A stretch of DNA of 64,000 nt, taken from NCBI GenBank assembly GCA_019746135.1, contig JAIESI010000160.1:1-64000 (forward strand), in the 5' to 3' direction. This document shows, in pieces, positions 29,474 to 38,087 of the stretch; positions within the stretch are counted from its first letter, which is position 1, and each line of letters opens with the position of its first letter. The notes under the pieces were generated by a model. That model did no database searches. It worked only from the letters and a program-made list of their open reading frames with translations, and was not told where the DNA came from. The translations under genes were made by a program, and so were the position numbers. Source of the DNA: Xanthobacteraceae bacterium. GTDB lineage: Bacteria; Pseudomonadota; Alphaproteobacteria; Rhizobiales; Xanthobacteraceae.

Positions 29474-30973
29474 CTACTCCTGGAACGCCTTGCGGCGCAG
29501 CGACTGCAGACCCGGGGCGGCCATGGCCGCGATGAGCACGACCGTCATGATCAGGAAAGCGAGGCTGATCGGCCGCTCGACGAACACGATCGGGTCGCCG
29601 AGTGAAATCAGCAGCGCGCGCCGGAGGTTCTCCTCGATCAGCGGGCCGAGGACGAAGCCCAGCAACAGCGGCGCGAGCTCGCAGTTGAGACGATAGAACA
29701 TGTATCCCAGGAAACCGAACACCGCGCCGATCAGCACGTCGCCGGCGTCGTTGTGGATCGCATAGAGCCCGATGCAGCAGAACAGCAGGATGCTGGGATA
29801 GAGCAGCCGGTACGGCGCCGAGAGCAGCTTCACCCAGACTCCGATCAGCGGCAGATTGAGAATCACCAGCATCGCGTTGCCCACCCACATGCTGGCGATC
29901 ACGCCCCAGAACAGCTCGGGGCGCTGGAACATCAGCTGCGGCCCGGGGGCGAGCCCCTGCATCATCAGCGCGCCGATCATCAGCGCCATGGTGCCGGTGG
30001 CCGGAATGCCGAGCGTCAGCATCGGGATGAACGCGGTCTGCGCCGCCGCATTGTTCGCGGCTTCCGGCCCGGCGACCCCCTCCAGAGCGCCGCTGCCGAA
30101 CCGCTCCGGTGTCGAGGAGATTTTCTTCTCGAGCGAGTAGGCCGAGAACGAAGCGAGGATCGGGCCGCCGCCGGGAAGCACGCCGAGCGCGGAACCGAGC
30201 ACGGTGCCGCGCAAGGCCGGAGGCAGCAGCGTTTTCAGGTCCTGCGGTTTCGGCCACAGATCGCGAATGCGATCGAACACGTGGCGCACCTGGTCCTTGC
30301 GCTCGATGTTGGCAATCGTCTCGCCGAGGCCGAACATGCCCATGGCCACCACGGCGAAATCCAAACCGTCGGTGAGCTGCGCCACGCCGAAGACAAAGCG
30401 CGACGTGCCGTTGTTCATGTCGGTGCCGACGGTGCTCAGCAGCATTCCGAGCACGATCATGCACAACGCCTTGACGATCGATCCTTGCGCCAGGATGACG
30501 GCGCCGACCAGGCCAAAGACCATCAGCGCGCAGTAGTCCGCCGGGCCGAAGGCCAGCGCGACCTGCGCCAGCGCCGGCGCGGCAACCGCCACGACCAGGG
30601 TCGCGATCGTGCCGGCCAGGAACGACGACAGCGCCGCGGTGGCGAGCGCAAGACCGGCCCGTCCCTGCCGCGCCATCTGATAGCCGTCGATCGTCGTCAC
30701 GACCGACGATGATTCGCCGGGCAGCCGGACCAGGATCGCCGTGGTGGAGCCGCCGTACTGCGCACCGTAGTAGATGCCGGCGAGCATGATGATGGCGGAG
30801 GTCGGATTGAGACCGAAGGTGATGGGCAGCAGCACCGATATCGTCGCGACGGGGCCGACACCGGGAAGCACGCCGATCACCGTGCCGAGGATCGTGCCGA
30901 TGAGCGCGTAGACCAGGTTGAGCGGCTGCAGCGCAACCGCAAGACCGAGGCCGAGGTGATTGAGCAGGTCCAT
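29474..30973 (-). CDS. TTT large permease subunit, TctA family
   Basis: 'GTVIGVLPGVGPVATISVLLPITFGLNPTSAIIMLAGIYYGAQYGGSTTAILVRLPGE'. Confidence 0.95.
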   Translation of the reverse strand: MDLLNHLGLGLAVALQPLNLVYALIGTILGTVIGVLPGVGPVATISVLLPITFGLNPTSAIIMLAGIYYGAQYGGSTTAILVRLPGESSSVVTTIDGYQMARQGRAGLALATAALSSFLAGTIATLVVAVAAPALAQVALAFGPADYCALMVFGLVGAVILAQGSIVKALCMIVLGMLLSTVGTDMNNGTSRFVFGVAQLTDGLDFAVVAMGMFGLGETIANIERKDQVRHVFDRIRDLWPKPQDLKTLLPPALRGTVLGSALGVLPGGGPILASFSAYSLEKKISSTPERFGSGALEGVAGPEAANNAAAQTAFIPMLTLGIPATGTMALMIGALMMQGLAPGPQLMFQRPELFWGVIASMWVGNAMLVILNLPLIGVWVKLLSAPYRLLYPSILLFCCIGLYAIHNDAGDVLIGAVFGFLGYMFYRLNCELAPLLLGFVLGPLIEENLRRALLISLGDPIVFVERPISLAFLIMTVVLIAAMAAPGLQSLRRKAFQE

Positions 30974-30981
30974 CGCCGGCG

Positions 30982-31425
30982 TCAGACCGGCAGGAAGCGA
31001 AGCGGCAGCTTCAGCGCGTAGAGGAAGATCAATGCCGAAAATCCGACCAGCGCCGCGGCGAGAATGGCGACCTCGACCGGCTTGTAGCGGCCGGCCGCGA
31101 AGCGGCTGACACCGATGAGCAGCACGCCCGCGAGCGCGAAGCCCCATCTCTCGACCAGAACGCTGAACACGACGACGCCGAGCAGCACCGCGATCAGCGG
31201 CCTGACTTCGACCTGCCCGACCGGTTCATCCTCCCGAATGAAGGATCGGAACAGAACCACGCTGCCGAGACCCAGCAGAACGACGCTGAGCCACATCGGA
31301 AAGAAGCCCGCCGCCATTCGCGACGGCGTGCCGAGGTCGAGCCGTGACGACAGCACGATCCCGGCGATCGCCACCGCGCAAAAGAACAGCCCCGACAACC
31401 GGTCCTGCGAGATCCGAATGTTCAT
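30982..31425 (-). CDS. TTT small permease subunit, TctB family
   Basis: About 147 aa, four hydrophobic segments, directly upstream of tctA; 'MAAGFFPMWLSVVLLGLG'. Confidence 0.9.
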   Translation of the reverse strand: MNIRISQDRLSGLFFCAVAIAGIVLSSRLDLGTPSRMAAGFFPMWLSVVLLGLGSVVLFRSFIREDEPVGQVEVRPLIAVLLGVVVFSVLVERWGFALAGVLLIGVSRFAAGRYKPVEVAILAAALVGFSALIFLYALKLPLRFLPV

Positions 31426-31443
31426 GGCGATGCTCCCCCAAAA

Positions 31444-31478
31444 CCTTACGTCAGCAAACCCAAGCCTTACGTCAGCAA
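31444..31478. repeat. 21-bp-period tandem repeat between tctC and tctB
   Basis: CCTTACGTCAGCAA at 31444-31457 and 31465-31478, followed by a further CGTCAG at the tctC stop. Confidence 0.75.
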
Positions 31479-31486
31479 GCCTGACG

Positions 31487-32494
31487 TCAGTCGGCCGTGG
31501 CTCCCACCGCCTTGGCGACGGTCGTCCACCGCTTCTCTTCGGCGGCGATGAACTTGATCGAGTCGGCCGGCGTCGGGCTCTCGCCGGTGAGGCCGCCCTG
31601 CAGCAGCTTGGCCTTGACCTCGGGATCGGCCATCACCGCGGCGACGGCGGCGTGGAGCTTGTCGACGAGCGGCTTCGGTGTCGCGACCGGCACGAAGATG
31701 CCCTGCCAGGAGCTCATCACCATGTCCGGATAGCCGGCCTCGATGAATGTCGGCACGTCCGGCAGCGCCGGGTGCCGCTCCTTCGTTGCCATCGCCAGGA
31801 CCCGCATGCGTCCGCCCCGCACATGGTTCACCACCGGCGGCAGGCCGGCGAACATCATCGGCACGTGCCCGCCCATGATGTCGGCGGCCGCCGGACCCGA
31901 GCCGCCCTTGTAGGGGACGTGCACCATCTTGAGGCCGGCCATCTCCGCGAACACCTCCATGGCGAGGCGGTTCTGGCTGCCGGCGCCCTGCGAAGCGAAG
32001 CTGACCTTGCCCGGCCGCTCCTTCACGTAGGCCACCACCCCCTGCACGGTCTTCGGCGCAAACGTCGGCCCGACCACGAGCAGCGAAGGCGTATGGGTGA
32101 TGACGGAAACCGGCATGAAATCCGTCACCGGCTTCACCTTCAGATCGGGGTAAAGCGCCGCGTTGATCGTGATGCTGCCGACGTCGCCGAGCATGATCGT
32201 GTAGCCGTCCGGCGCGGCCTTTGCGACCATCTCCATCGCGATGTTTCCGGCGGCACCGGGGCGGTTCTCCACCACCACGGGCTTGCCGAGCCTCTCCTGC
32301 AGCTTCGGCTGGACGATGCGCGCCACGAAGTCCGTGGTTCCTCCGGGCGCGAACGGCACGACGAAGCGCAGCGGCTGGCTTGGGTACTTGGCCGGATCCT
32401 CGGCGGCTCGGGCCGAAGGCATCGCCCCGGCAAGAAGCGCAAGGAGAAGCGCGAGACCCAGCAGGACGGACGGCAGTTCACGGCGAATGATCAT
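31487..32494 (-). CDS. TTT substrate-binding protein (TctC family)
   Basis: Signal peptide MIIRRELPSVLLGLALLLALLAGAMPSARA; 'PVVVENRPGAAGNIAMEMVAKAAPDGYTIM'. Confidence 0.93.
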   Translation of the reverse strand: MIIRRELPSVLLGLALLLALLAGAMPSARAAEDPAKYPSQPLRFVVPFAPGGTTDFVARIVQPKLQERLGKPVVVENRPGAAGNIAMEMVAKAAPDGYTIMLGDVGSITINAALYPDLKVKPVTDFMPVSVITHTPSLLVVGPTFAPKTVQGVVAYVKERPGKVSFASQGAGSQNRLAMEVFAEMAGLKMVHVPYKGGSGPAAADIMGGHVPMMFAGLPPVVNHVRGGRMRVLAMATKERHPALPDVPTFIEAGYPDMVMSSWQGIFVPVATPKPLVDKLHAAVAAVMADPEVKAKLLQGGLTGESPTPADSIKFIAAEEKRWTTVAKAVGATAD

Positions 32495-32543
32495 GGTGCT
32501 TGCTCCATTGGCCCGGCAACGCAGATGGATCGACGGCTGAACT

Positions 32544-33893
32544 TCATTTTGCTTGGGACTTTTCTCGGGACTTTTCTTGGGGCGCATAAACCCAGAGGTC
32601 GAGAAGAACCGAAACGCCCGGCGCAGGCATGTGCCGGGGCACGCCGACGGCCGTGAACGGCAGCGGCCGGCTCGGCAGGAATTCCTGCCAGACCTCGAGC
32701 GCGGGCAAGAGCTCGCCGAGATCGGTGTGGAAGTGCTGGATGCGAACGATGTTGTCGAGTGAGGTGCCCGCCTGCGCGCAGATGCTCTGCGCGCGCTGGA
32801 GCATCTCGCGCATTTGCGCCTTGACCGGCGACACGAGGTACGGCTGGCCGGGATCCGGGCGCGCGTCGGCGACCACGCCGCTCTCGTCGACCGCCATCAG
32901 GCCGGACAGGAGCAGCAGATCGCCGGCCTGCACCGCACCCGGCACGCCGGCGTAACCCATGAAGACGTCGCGGCCGACCAGCCGCTTGCGCGTCGACCCC
33001 GCCTCCTTGAGCGCCAGCACATTGATCTCGAGCCGGGAATGAAACTGCCCGACTCCCGGATTCGAAACCGGGATGATCGAAATCGCCGCGGGGCTTTCCG
33101 CGAAATACCGATGCCAGACCTGCAGGAACGGCGCGTAGTCCTCCGGATGAACCAGATAGACCTGCGCCTTGCATACGCTTTTCGCCGACGCGCCGGCGAG
33201 CTCGAGCGCGGGGATGATCTTCTGCTCGATGATGTATTGCGTCTGCAGCCTGATCGGCGTGCTGCGCCACAGATTGCCCGGCGGCATCTGCGCGGCCTCC
33301 GCAAGCCCGTCGCGCGCCGGCTCGCCCGGCTTGGCTCCGGGCGTCATGCCGGCGATGAACACGTAGTCGCCCGACGCCAGCGCCGGCGGATAGCCGGATG
33401 TCGGATGCGAGGCCATGGCCGCGCTGCGCAGCGGCGTCGGGTCGCGGCCGGCGCCGGGCAGTACGGCAATGGCCTGGACGTTCATCTGCGCGCCGGGCAC
33501 GGAAAGCGCGTCGACCAGCATCGACGTGCTCGGCGGCACCGTCGGCAGCCGTTTGTGCCGGACGACGTGGTAGTGATCGACCGCCGTGTGGGTCGGATAG
33601 TACTGGTCGACCCGCACGATGTTGCCGAGACCGGTCCCGGCCTCGCGCAGCACGGCTTCGATCCGCGAGAAGACGAGATCGGCTTCCTTCTGGTTCTTCG
33701 GCAGTCCGCCGTGCGGCAGCCCGGCGCTCTCGACCGCGGCATCGAGCCCGCCCGGATAGGACTGCGCCAAGGATTGAGCCATGTGTCCGGTCGCGAACAC
33801 CCAGGGCCCGGCCGCCATCCCCTGCGCATAAGGGATGCCGGCCTTGCCCACCTTGACCGGCAACAGCGGCGTAACAGCGCGACCAGCACTCAT
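32544..33893 (-). CDS. Triple RidA/YjgF-domain protein (B)
   Basis: 449 aa; 'AAGPWVFATGHMAQS', 'SGDYVFIAGMTPGA', 'AGDLLLLSGLMAV' repeats. Confidence 0.82.
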   Translation of the reverse strand: MSAGRAVTPLLPVKVGKAGIPYAQGMAAGPWVFATGHMAQSLAQSYPGGLDAAVESAGLPHGGLPKNQKEADLVFSRIEAVLREAGTGLGNIVRVDQYYPTHTAVDHYHVVRHKRLPTVPPSTSMLVDALSVPGAQMNVQAIAVLPGAGRDPTPLRSAAMASHPTSGYPPALASGDYVFIAGMTPGAKPGEPARDGLAEAAQMPPGNLWRSTPIRLQTQYIIEQKIIPALELAGASAKSVCKAQVYLVHPEDYAPFLQVWHRYFAESPAAISIIPVSNPGVGQFHSRLEINVLALKEAGSTRKRLVGRDVFMGYAGVPGAVQAGDLLLLSGLMAVDESGVVADARPDPGQPYLVSPVKAQMREMLQRAQSICAQAGTSLDNIVRIQHFHTDLGELLPALEVWQEFLPSRPLPFTAVGVPRHMPAPGVSVLLDLWVYAPQEKSREKSQAK

Positions 33894-33918
33894 CGTTCAA
33901 ATCACCCTTTCCGTTCCA

Positions 33919-34941
33919 TCAATCGGCGGTGGCGCCGACCGCCTTGGCGACCGCCGACCAGCGGTCGGCTTCGCTCGACACGAAGCTCCGGGCCTCCCCG
34001 GTCGTTGCGCTCGGCACCGCGAGCGAACCTCCGTCGGCCACGCGGCGTTTCACCTCGTCGTCGGACATCACCTTGCGCATCACGTCGTGGAGCTTTTCCA
34101 CCACGGCATCGGGCGTCCGGGCCGGCACGAAAATTCCCTGCCACGAGCTGACGACGAGCTCGGGGAAGCCGGATTCGACCAGCGTCGGCAGATTGGGAAG
34201 TGACGGATGCCTGACCTTGGTGGTGACGCCGAGCGCCTTCATGCGGTTGCCGCGCACGTGGTTCAGCGTCGACACGATGGTCGCGTACATGAAGGGCACA
34301 TGACCGCCCATCACGTCGGCGGAGGCCGGACCCGAACCGCCCTTGTAGGGAACGTGGTTGATCTTCACGCCCGACTTTTCGGCAAACAGCTCCATCACCA
34401 GGCGGTTCAGGCTGCCGCTGCCCTGCGATGCGAAGCTCACCTTGCCGGGCCGCTCCTTGAGATAGGCCACCAGCTCGGCGACGGTGTTCGGCGGAAAGTT
34501 CGGATTGGCCACCAGCAGCGACGGCGTGTCGGCGATGATCGACACCGGAATAAGATCGCGGGTGGGGACGATCCTCATGTCCTTGAAGATCGACGCATTG
34601 ATCGCCAGCGTGCCGACGTCGCCCATGAAGATCACGGTACCGTCCGGCGGCGACGTCGCCGCCATCTCCATGCCGACATTGCCCGCCGCGCCGGCACGGT
34701 TTTCGACCACGACCGGCTGCCCCAGCAGCTCCTGCATCTTCGGCTGCACGATGCGGGCAAAGAAGTCGGTCGCGCCTCCCGGCGCGAATGGCACGATCAT
34801 CCGGATCGGCCGCTCCGGATAGGATTGCGACGATGCCTGCGACGCCGTGAACGCGAGGGCCAGCACGCCGGCTCCGGCGCAAGTTACGAACCAGGCCACC
34901 AAGCAGGTCGCGAAGCGGTAGAGCTTTGCCAGCGTGTTCAT
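33919..34941 (-). CDS. TTT substrate-binding protein (TctC family)
   Basis: Signal peptide; 'RPIRMIVPFAPGGATDFFARIVQPKMQELLGQPVVVENRAGAAGNVGMEMAA'. Confidence 0.93.
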   Translation of the reverse strand: MNTLAKLYRFATCLVAWFVTCAGAGVLALAFTASQASSQSYPERPIRMIVPFAPGGATDFFARIVQPKMQELLGQPVVVENRAGAAGNVGMEMAATSPPDGTVIFMGDVGTLAINASIFKDMRIVPTRDLIPVSIIADTPSLLVANPNFPPNTVAELVAYLKERPGKVSFASQGSGSLNRLVMELFAEKSGVKINHVPYKGGSGPASADVMGGHVPFMYATIVSTLNHVRGNRMKALGVTTKVRHPSLPNLPTLVESGFPELVVSSWQGIFVPARTPDAVVEKLHDVMRKVMSDDEVKRRVADGGSLAVPSATTGEARSFVSSEADRWSAVAKAVGATAD

Positions 34942-34967
34942 GACGTCACCTCATCCGTTTGCACCGA

Positions 34968-35339
34968 TCAAACGATTGCAGTTGCCTCGATCTCGATCAT
35001 CCAGTCCGGATGCGCCAACCGCCGCACCTCGACGGCGGTGCTCGCCGGCAGCGCCTTGCCGAAATAGCGGTTGCGGACCGCGGAGTGCTTGAAGAATTCA
35101 TCGATGTCGGTTGTGAACGAGGTGATCTTGACGAGGTCGTCGAGCGTCGCACCGGCCGCTTCGAGGCACATCTTGATGTTCTCGCCCACGCGCTCGATCT
35201 GCGCGGCCATGTCGCCCTTGCCGACGACATTGCCGTTCTTGTCGCGCGGCACCTGGCCCGAAACGAAGATCTGCCGCTTGCCGCCGGTGATTGACAGCAC
35301 GTGCCAGTAGAGTTGCTGGCCACCCAGGACCCGTGTCAT
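34968..35339 (-). CDS. Single-domain RidA/YjgF-family protein (start may lie upstream at a GTG)
   Basis: 'KRQIFVSGQVPRDKNGNVVGKGDMAAQIERVGENIKMCLEAAGATLDDLVKITSFTTDIDEF'. Confidence 0.88.
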   Translation of the reverse strand: MTRVLGGQQLYWHVLSITGGKRQIFVSGQVPRDKNGNVVGKGDMAAQIERVGENIKMCLEAAGATLDDLVKITSFTTDIDEFFKHSAVRNRYFGKALPASTAVEVRRLAHPDWMIEIEATAIV

Positions 35340-35431
35340 CAGCCCTTCCGGCTGCTTGCCCTCGCGCACAACTGTCACTCTCGTCACTCCTCTTGCTGAT
35401 TTCCATGCACGGCGCGTGCCGCGCCGCCCCG

Positions 35432-36400
35432 TCATGCGTGCAGCGAACGCATGCCGGTCTCCCGCCACCAGATGAACATCCCGCTGCCGGCGATGATCAG
35501 CGATCCGAGCAGGACGGCCGCGCCGGGGACGTGTCCCCAGATGATAAATCCGATCGCGATCGCCCACAGGACCGTCACGTACTTGAAAGGCGCCAGGAAC
35601 GCCGCCTCGGCCGCCCGCAGCGCCGCCACCTGCATCAGGTAGGCCGCGCACGTCGCCGTGCCGAAGCAGAAGAGCAGCGCGGCGTCCCATGCCGATGGCA
35701 TGGTCCATCGCCACGCTTGCGGATCGATGGCGCCGAGCGGCGCGGTCAGCGCGCCCGCGATCACGGTCGCCGTCATGGTGACGAACACCACCGACGCATT
35801 GGTTTCGGTGCCCACCAGGTGTCGTGTGGAGATGTCGCGCAGCGACTGGGCGGCCGCCGCCCCGAGCGGAATCAGCAGCGTCCAGCTCCAGTGTCCGCCG
35901 AACGGAGAGACGATCAGCAGGACCCCGGCGAATCCGGCCAGAACGGCGAGCCAGCGCCGCCAGCCGGCGGATTCGCCGAGCAGCCACGGCGCGATCGCGG
36001 TGGTGATGATGGGGGCGGCAAACGTGATCGCCGTCACCGTGGCAAGCGGCAGCAGGCTGAGGCTCCAGATCATCAGGAACGTCGCCGCCACGAACGACAG
36101 CGCCCGCGCCAGTTGGCCCACGAGACGCCGTGGCAGCAGGTCCGGCAGCCGGCCGCGCGGCAGAAACCACAGCACCAGCAGGGCGAGGACGATCAGGCCG
36201 CGCACGAAAATGATCTCGCCGATCGGATAGGTGGCTGTCAGCCATTTTGCGATGGCATCGCCGGCCGTCAGCAATCCGGCGCTGGAGGCAAGCAGTGCGA
36301 TGCCCAGGCGGCGGTGCCGCGCAATCCTCGCCAGTTCGGCGACAGCCGCTGCGCCCGCGGCCGCCTGGTCCATCGTTGAGCGAGCGGTCTCGACGGCCAT
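35432..36400 (-). CDS. EamA/DMT-family transporter
   Basis: 'GDAIAKWLTATYPIGEIIFVRGLIVLALLVLWF', ten TM-like segments. Confidence 0.9.
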   Translation of the reverse strand: MAVETARSTMDQAAAGAAAVAELARIARHRRLGIALLASSAGLLTAGDAIAKWLTATYPIGEIIFVRGLIVLALLVLWFLPRGRLPDLLPRRLVGQLARALSFVAATFLMIWSLSLLPLATVTAITFAAPIITTAIAPWLLGESAGWRRWLAVLAGFAGVLLIVSPFGGHWSWTLLIPLGAAAAQSLRDISTRHLVGTETNASVVFVTMTATVIAGALTAPLGAIDPQAWRWTMPSAWDAALLFCFGTATCAAYLMQVAALRAAEAAFLAPFKYVTVLWAIAIGFIIWGHVPGAAVLLGSLIIAGSGMFIWWRETGMRSLHA

Positions 36401-36406
36401 GGTCGG

Positions 36407-37108
36407 CTACGCAACCTTGTCGGACTGGCGGGAAGGCGATTCCGCGACGATGCCCCCGCCCTCGATGATCTGCTCCCACGGCGCGTTGCGGATGTGGCGG
36501 CGGACCAGGGTCTCGGCGCTCTCCGCGTCGCCCGCGGTGATGGCGGCGATGATGTCGACATGCTCCTGATGGAGCGGGCGCAGGTCTCTCGACCTGGAGA
36601 AGCTGCGCCGCAGCCGGTTCATGTGCAGCCGGATGTTGATGACGCTGACGTTGGCCACGAGCTCTTCGCTTCCGGAGGCCTGTACCAGCAGGCGGTGGAA
36701 GCGATGATCCGCCGCGGCGTATTTGCCCTTGCCGCCGATCTGGTTGACGTTGGTCTTGGTGAAGCCGGCGAAGCAGGCGTTCATCTGCGAAACGAAGCGG
36801 CGATCCGCCTGCAGGGCGGCGCGCCGCGCGGCGAGCCCCTCGAGGACCTCGCGCATCTCGATCAGCTCGAGAAATTCTTTCAGCGTCGGGATCGCGAGAT
36901 AGATGCCGCGCCGCGACTCGATCTTGACGATCTTCTCCTGCTTGAGCTGATGCAGCGCCAGCCGCAGCGGCGTCTTGCTGATGCCGAGCTGCCGCGCGAT
37001 CTCCTCCTCGACGATCCGCGCGCCCGGATGGATATTGCCGGCCGCGATCTCGCGCTCCAGAAACCGGTGCACCTGATCGGTGATGCTGTCGGTGATGATG
37101 CTCGCCAC
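36407..37108 (-). CDS. GntR-family regulator (FCD-type C-terminal domain), GTG start
   Basis: 'VHRFLEREIAAGNIHPGARIVEEEIARQLGISKTPLRLALHQLKQEKIVKIESRRGIYLA' wHTH. Confidence 0.92.
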   Translation of the reverse strand: MASIITDSITDQVHRFLEREIAAGNIHPGARIVEEEIARQLGISKTPLRLALHQLKQEKIVKIESRRGIYLAIPTLKEFLELIEMREVLEGLAARRAALQADRRFVSQMNACFAGFTKTNVNQIGGKGKYAAADHRFHRLLVQASGSEELVANVSVINIRLHMNRLRRSFSRSRDLRPLHQEHVDIIAAITAGDAESAETLVRRHIRNAPWEQIIEGGGIVAESPSRQSDKVA

Positions 37109-37128
37109 GCCCGCCCCGGGGGTCTGAA

Positions 37129-37144
37129 ATCTGAAATTTCAGAT
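37129..37144. promoter_or_regulatory. Perfect 16-bp palindrome, candidate GntR operator
   Basis: ATCTGAAATTTCAGAT, 20 bp upstream of the gntR GTG, with an adjacent extra half site TCTGAAA at 37123-37129. Confidence 0.7.
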
Positions 37145-37184
37145 ACTGCAACATGGCGCCGCGTTCTCCGTCAAGCGACGCGTC

Positions 37185-37423
37185 GGGCAGGGCGGCAACA
37201 TGTTGATCGAAGACGCGATGTGCCTCGCCGACCAGCCCGATCGAAGCAACGGAGACTGCGTGACGGCGTTCCGGGCGTATCAGGAGAAGCGCCATCTCCG
37301 GACCGGGCGGGCCCAGATCATGGCGCGCGTCTATGGCGAGGTGTGCCATGCGAGCGGGCCGCCCGTGAGCTGCGCACCATGATGCTTACCGGCCGCATGC
37401 GAGCGGGAAGGCGCGCCTCTTGA
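37185..37423 (+). pseudogene. C-terminal remnant of FAD-dependent monooxygenase (salicylate/3-hydroxybenzoate hydroxylase-like)
   Basis: GQGGNMLIEDAMCLADQ...FRAYQEKRHLRTGRAQIMARVYGEVCHASG then +1-type frameshift to ...AARELRTMMLTGRM; no N-terminal part upstream. Confidence 0.7.
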
Positions 37424-37528
37424 ATGCCTTTATGCCGGGCGTTGCGGCCGATCGGCGCAATGGATTTGCCTCGCTGCCTTGCATGTATATGTTTGATATT
37501 ATTTATATTTTCCGTCGATGCTGGCAAG

Positions 37529-37543
37529 CGTCTCCGGGAGACG
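37529..37543. promoter_or_regulatory. Inverted repeat upstream of AbiEii-associated gene, candidate operator
   Basis: CGTCTC-CGG-GAGACG located between an AT-rich stretch and the MAKRHRQ start codon. Confidence 0.5.
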
Positions 37544-37556
37544 TTATATCTGCGGC

Positions 37557-38087
37557 ATGGCGAAGAGGCACCGGCAGCATCGGTATCTGACGAGCGGAGC
37601 AGGGGCCGGCCTCGTGACGGTGGAGACGCTCGTGCCTCCGCAAGGCAGGCAGGCGATCCTGCGCCTTGCGGCGCGCCTGCGAAAGGCGGCGCGCGCGCGT
37701 CCGAAATCGGCAGCCGCGCAACGGCCGATCGACGTCGATGCGGTCGTCGCGAAGGTCCGGGCGCTGTGCGCGCAGCAATCGGCGCGGCCGGCTCTGTCCC
37801 AATCCGACCGCGACCGGTTGATCATCACCAGCGTGAATGTGCCCTTCGCCAGGCAGATCGATGCGGAGCAACTCGCAGCCGGCATCCGCAGCGGCCGTAT
37901 TCCGAGCGGATACCGCGGGCATTTCGAAAGATTTCTCGGCGAGGTTCCGCTCAACCGGCTGCTGTCGTTCTTCGACCGGCACGCGATCGACGCGGAAACC
38001 GTACGCGGCTTCCTGCGCAGGAACGCTGCGGAGCTGGCGCTGCATCGCCCCGATCTCGACGAGCACCTCCATGCCCTATCCCGTTGA
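37557..38087 (+). CDS. Hypothetical small basic protein, possible antitoxin partner of nucleotidyltransferase
   Basis: 'MAKRHRQHRYLTSGAGAGLVTVETLVPPQGRQAILRLAARLRKAAR'; 17-bp overlap with downstream gene. Confidence 0.7.
   Translation: MAKRHRQHRYLTSGAGAGLVTVETLVPPQGRQAILRLAARLRKAARARPKSAAAQRPIDVDAVVAKVRALCAQQSARPALSQSDRDRLIITSVNVPFARQIDAEQLAAGIRSGRIPSGYRGHFERFLGEVPLNRLLSFFDRHAIDAETVRGFLRRNAAELALHRPDLDEHLHALSR

Noticed and set aside
35340-37349. N-terminal extension of the 793-aa ORF 34968..37349
   Set aside because: Runs out of frame through the DMT transporter and GntR genes; only the C-terminal 123 aa (RidA) is real.
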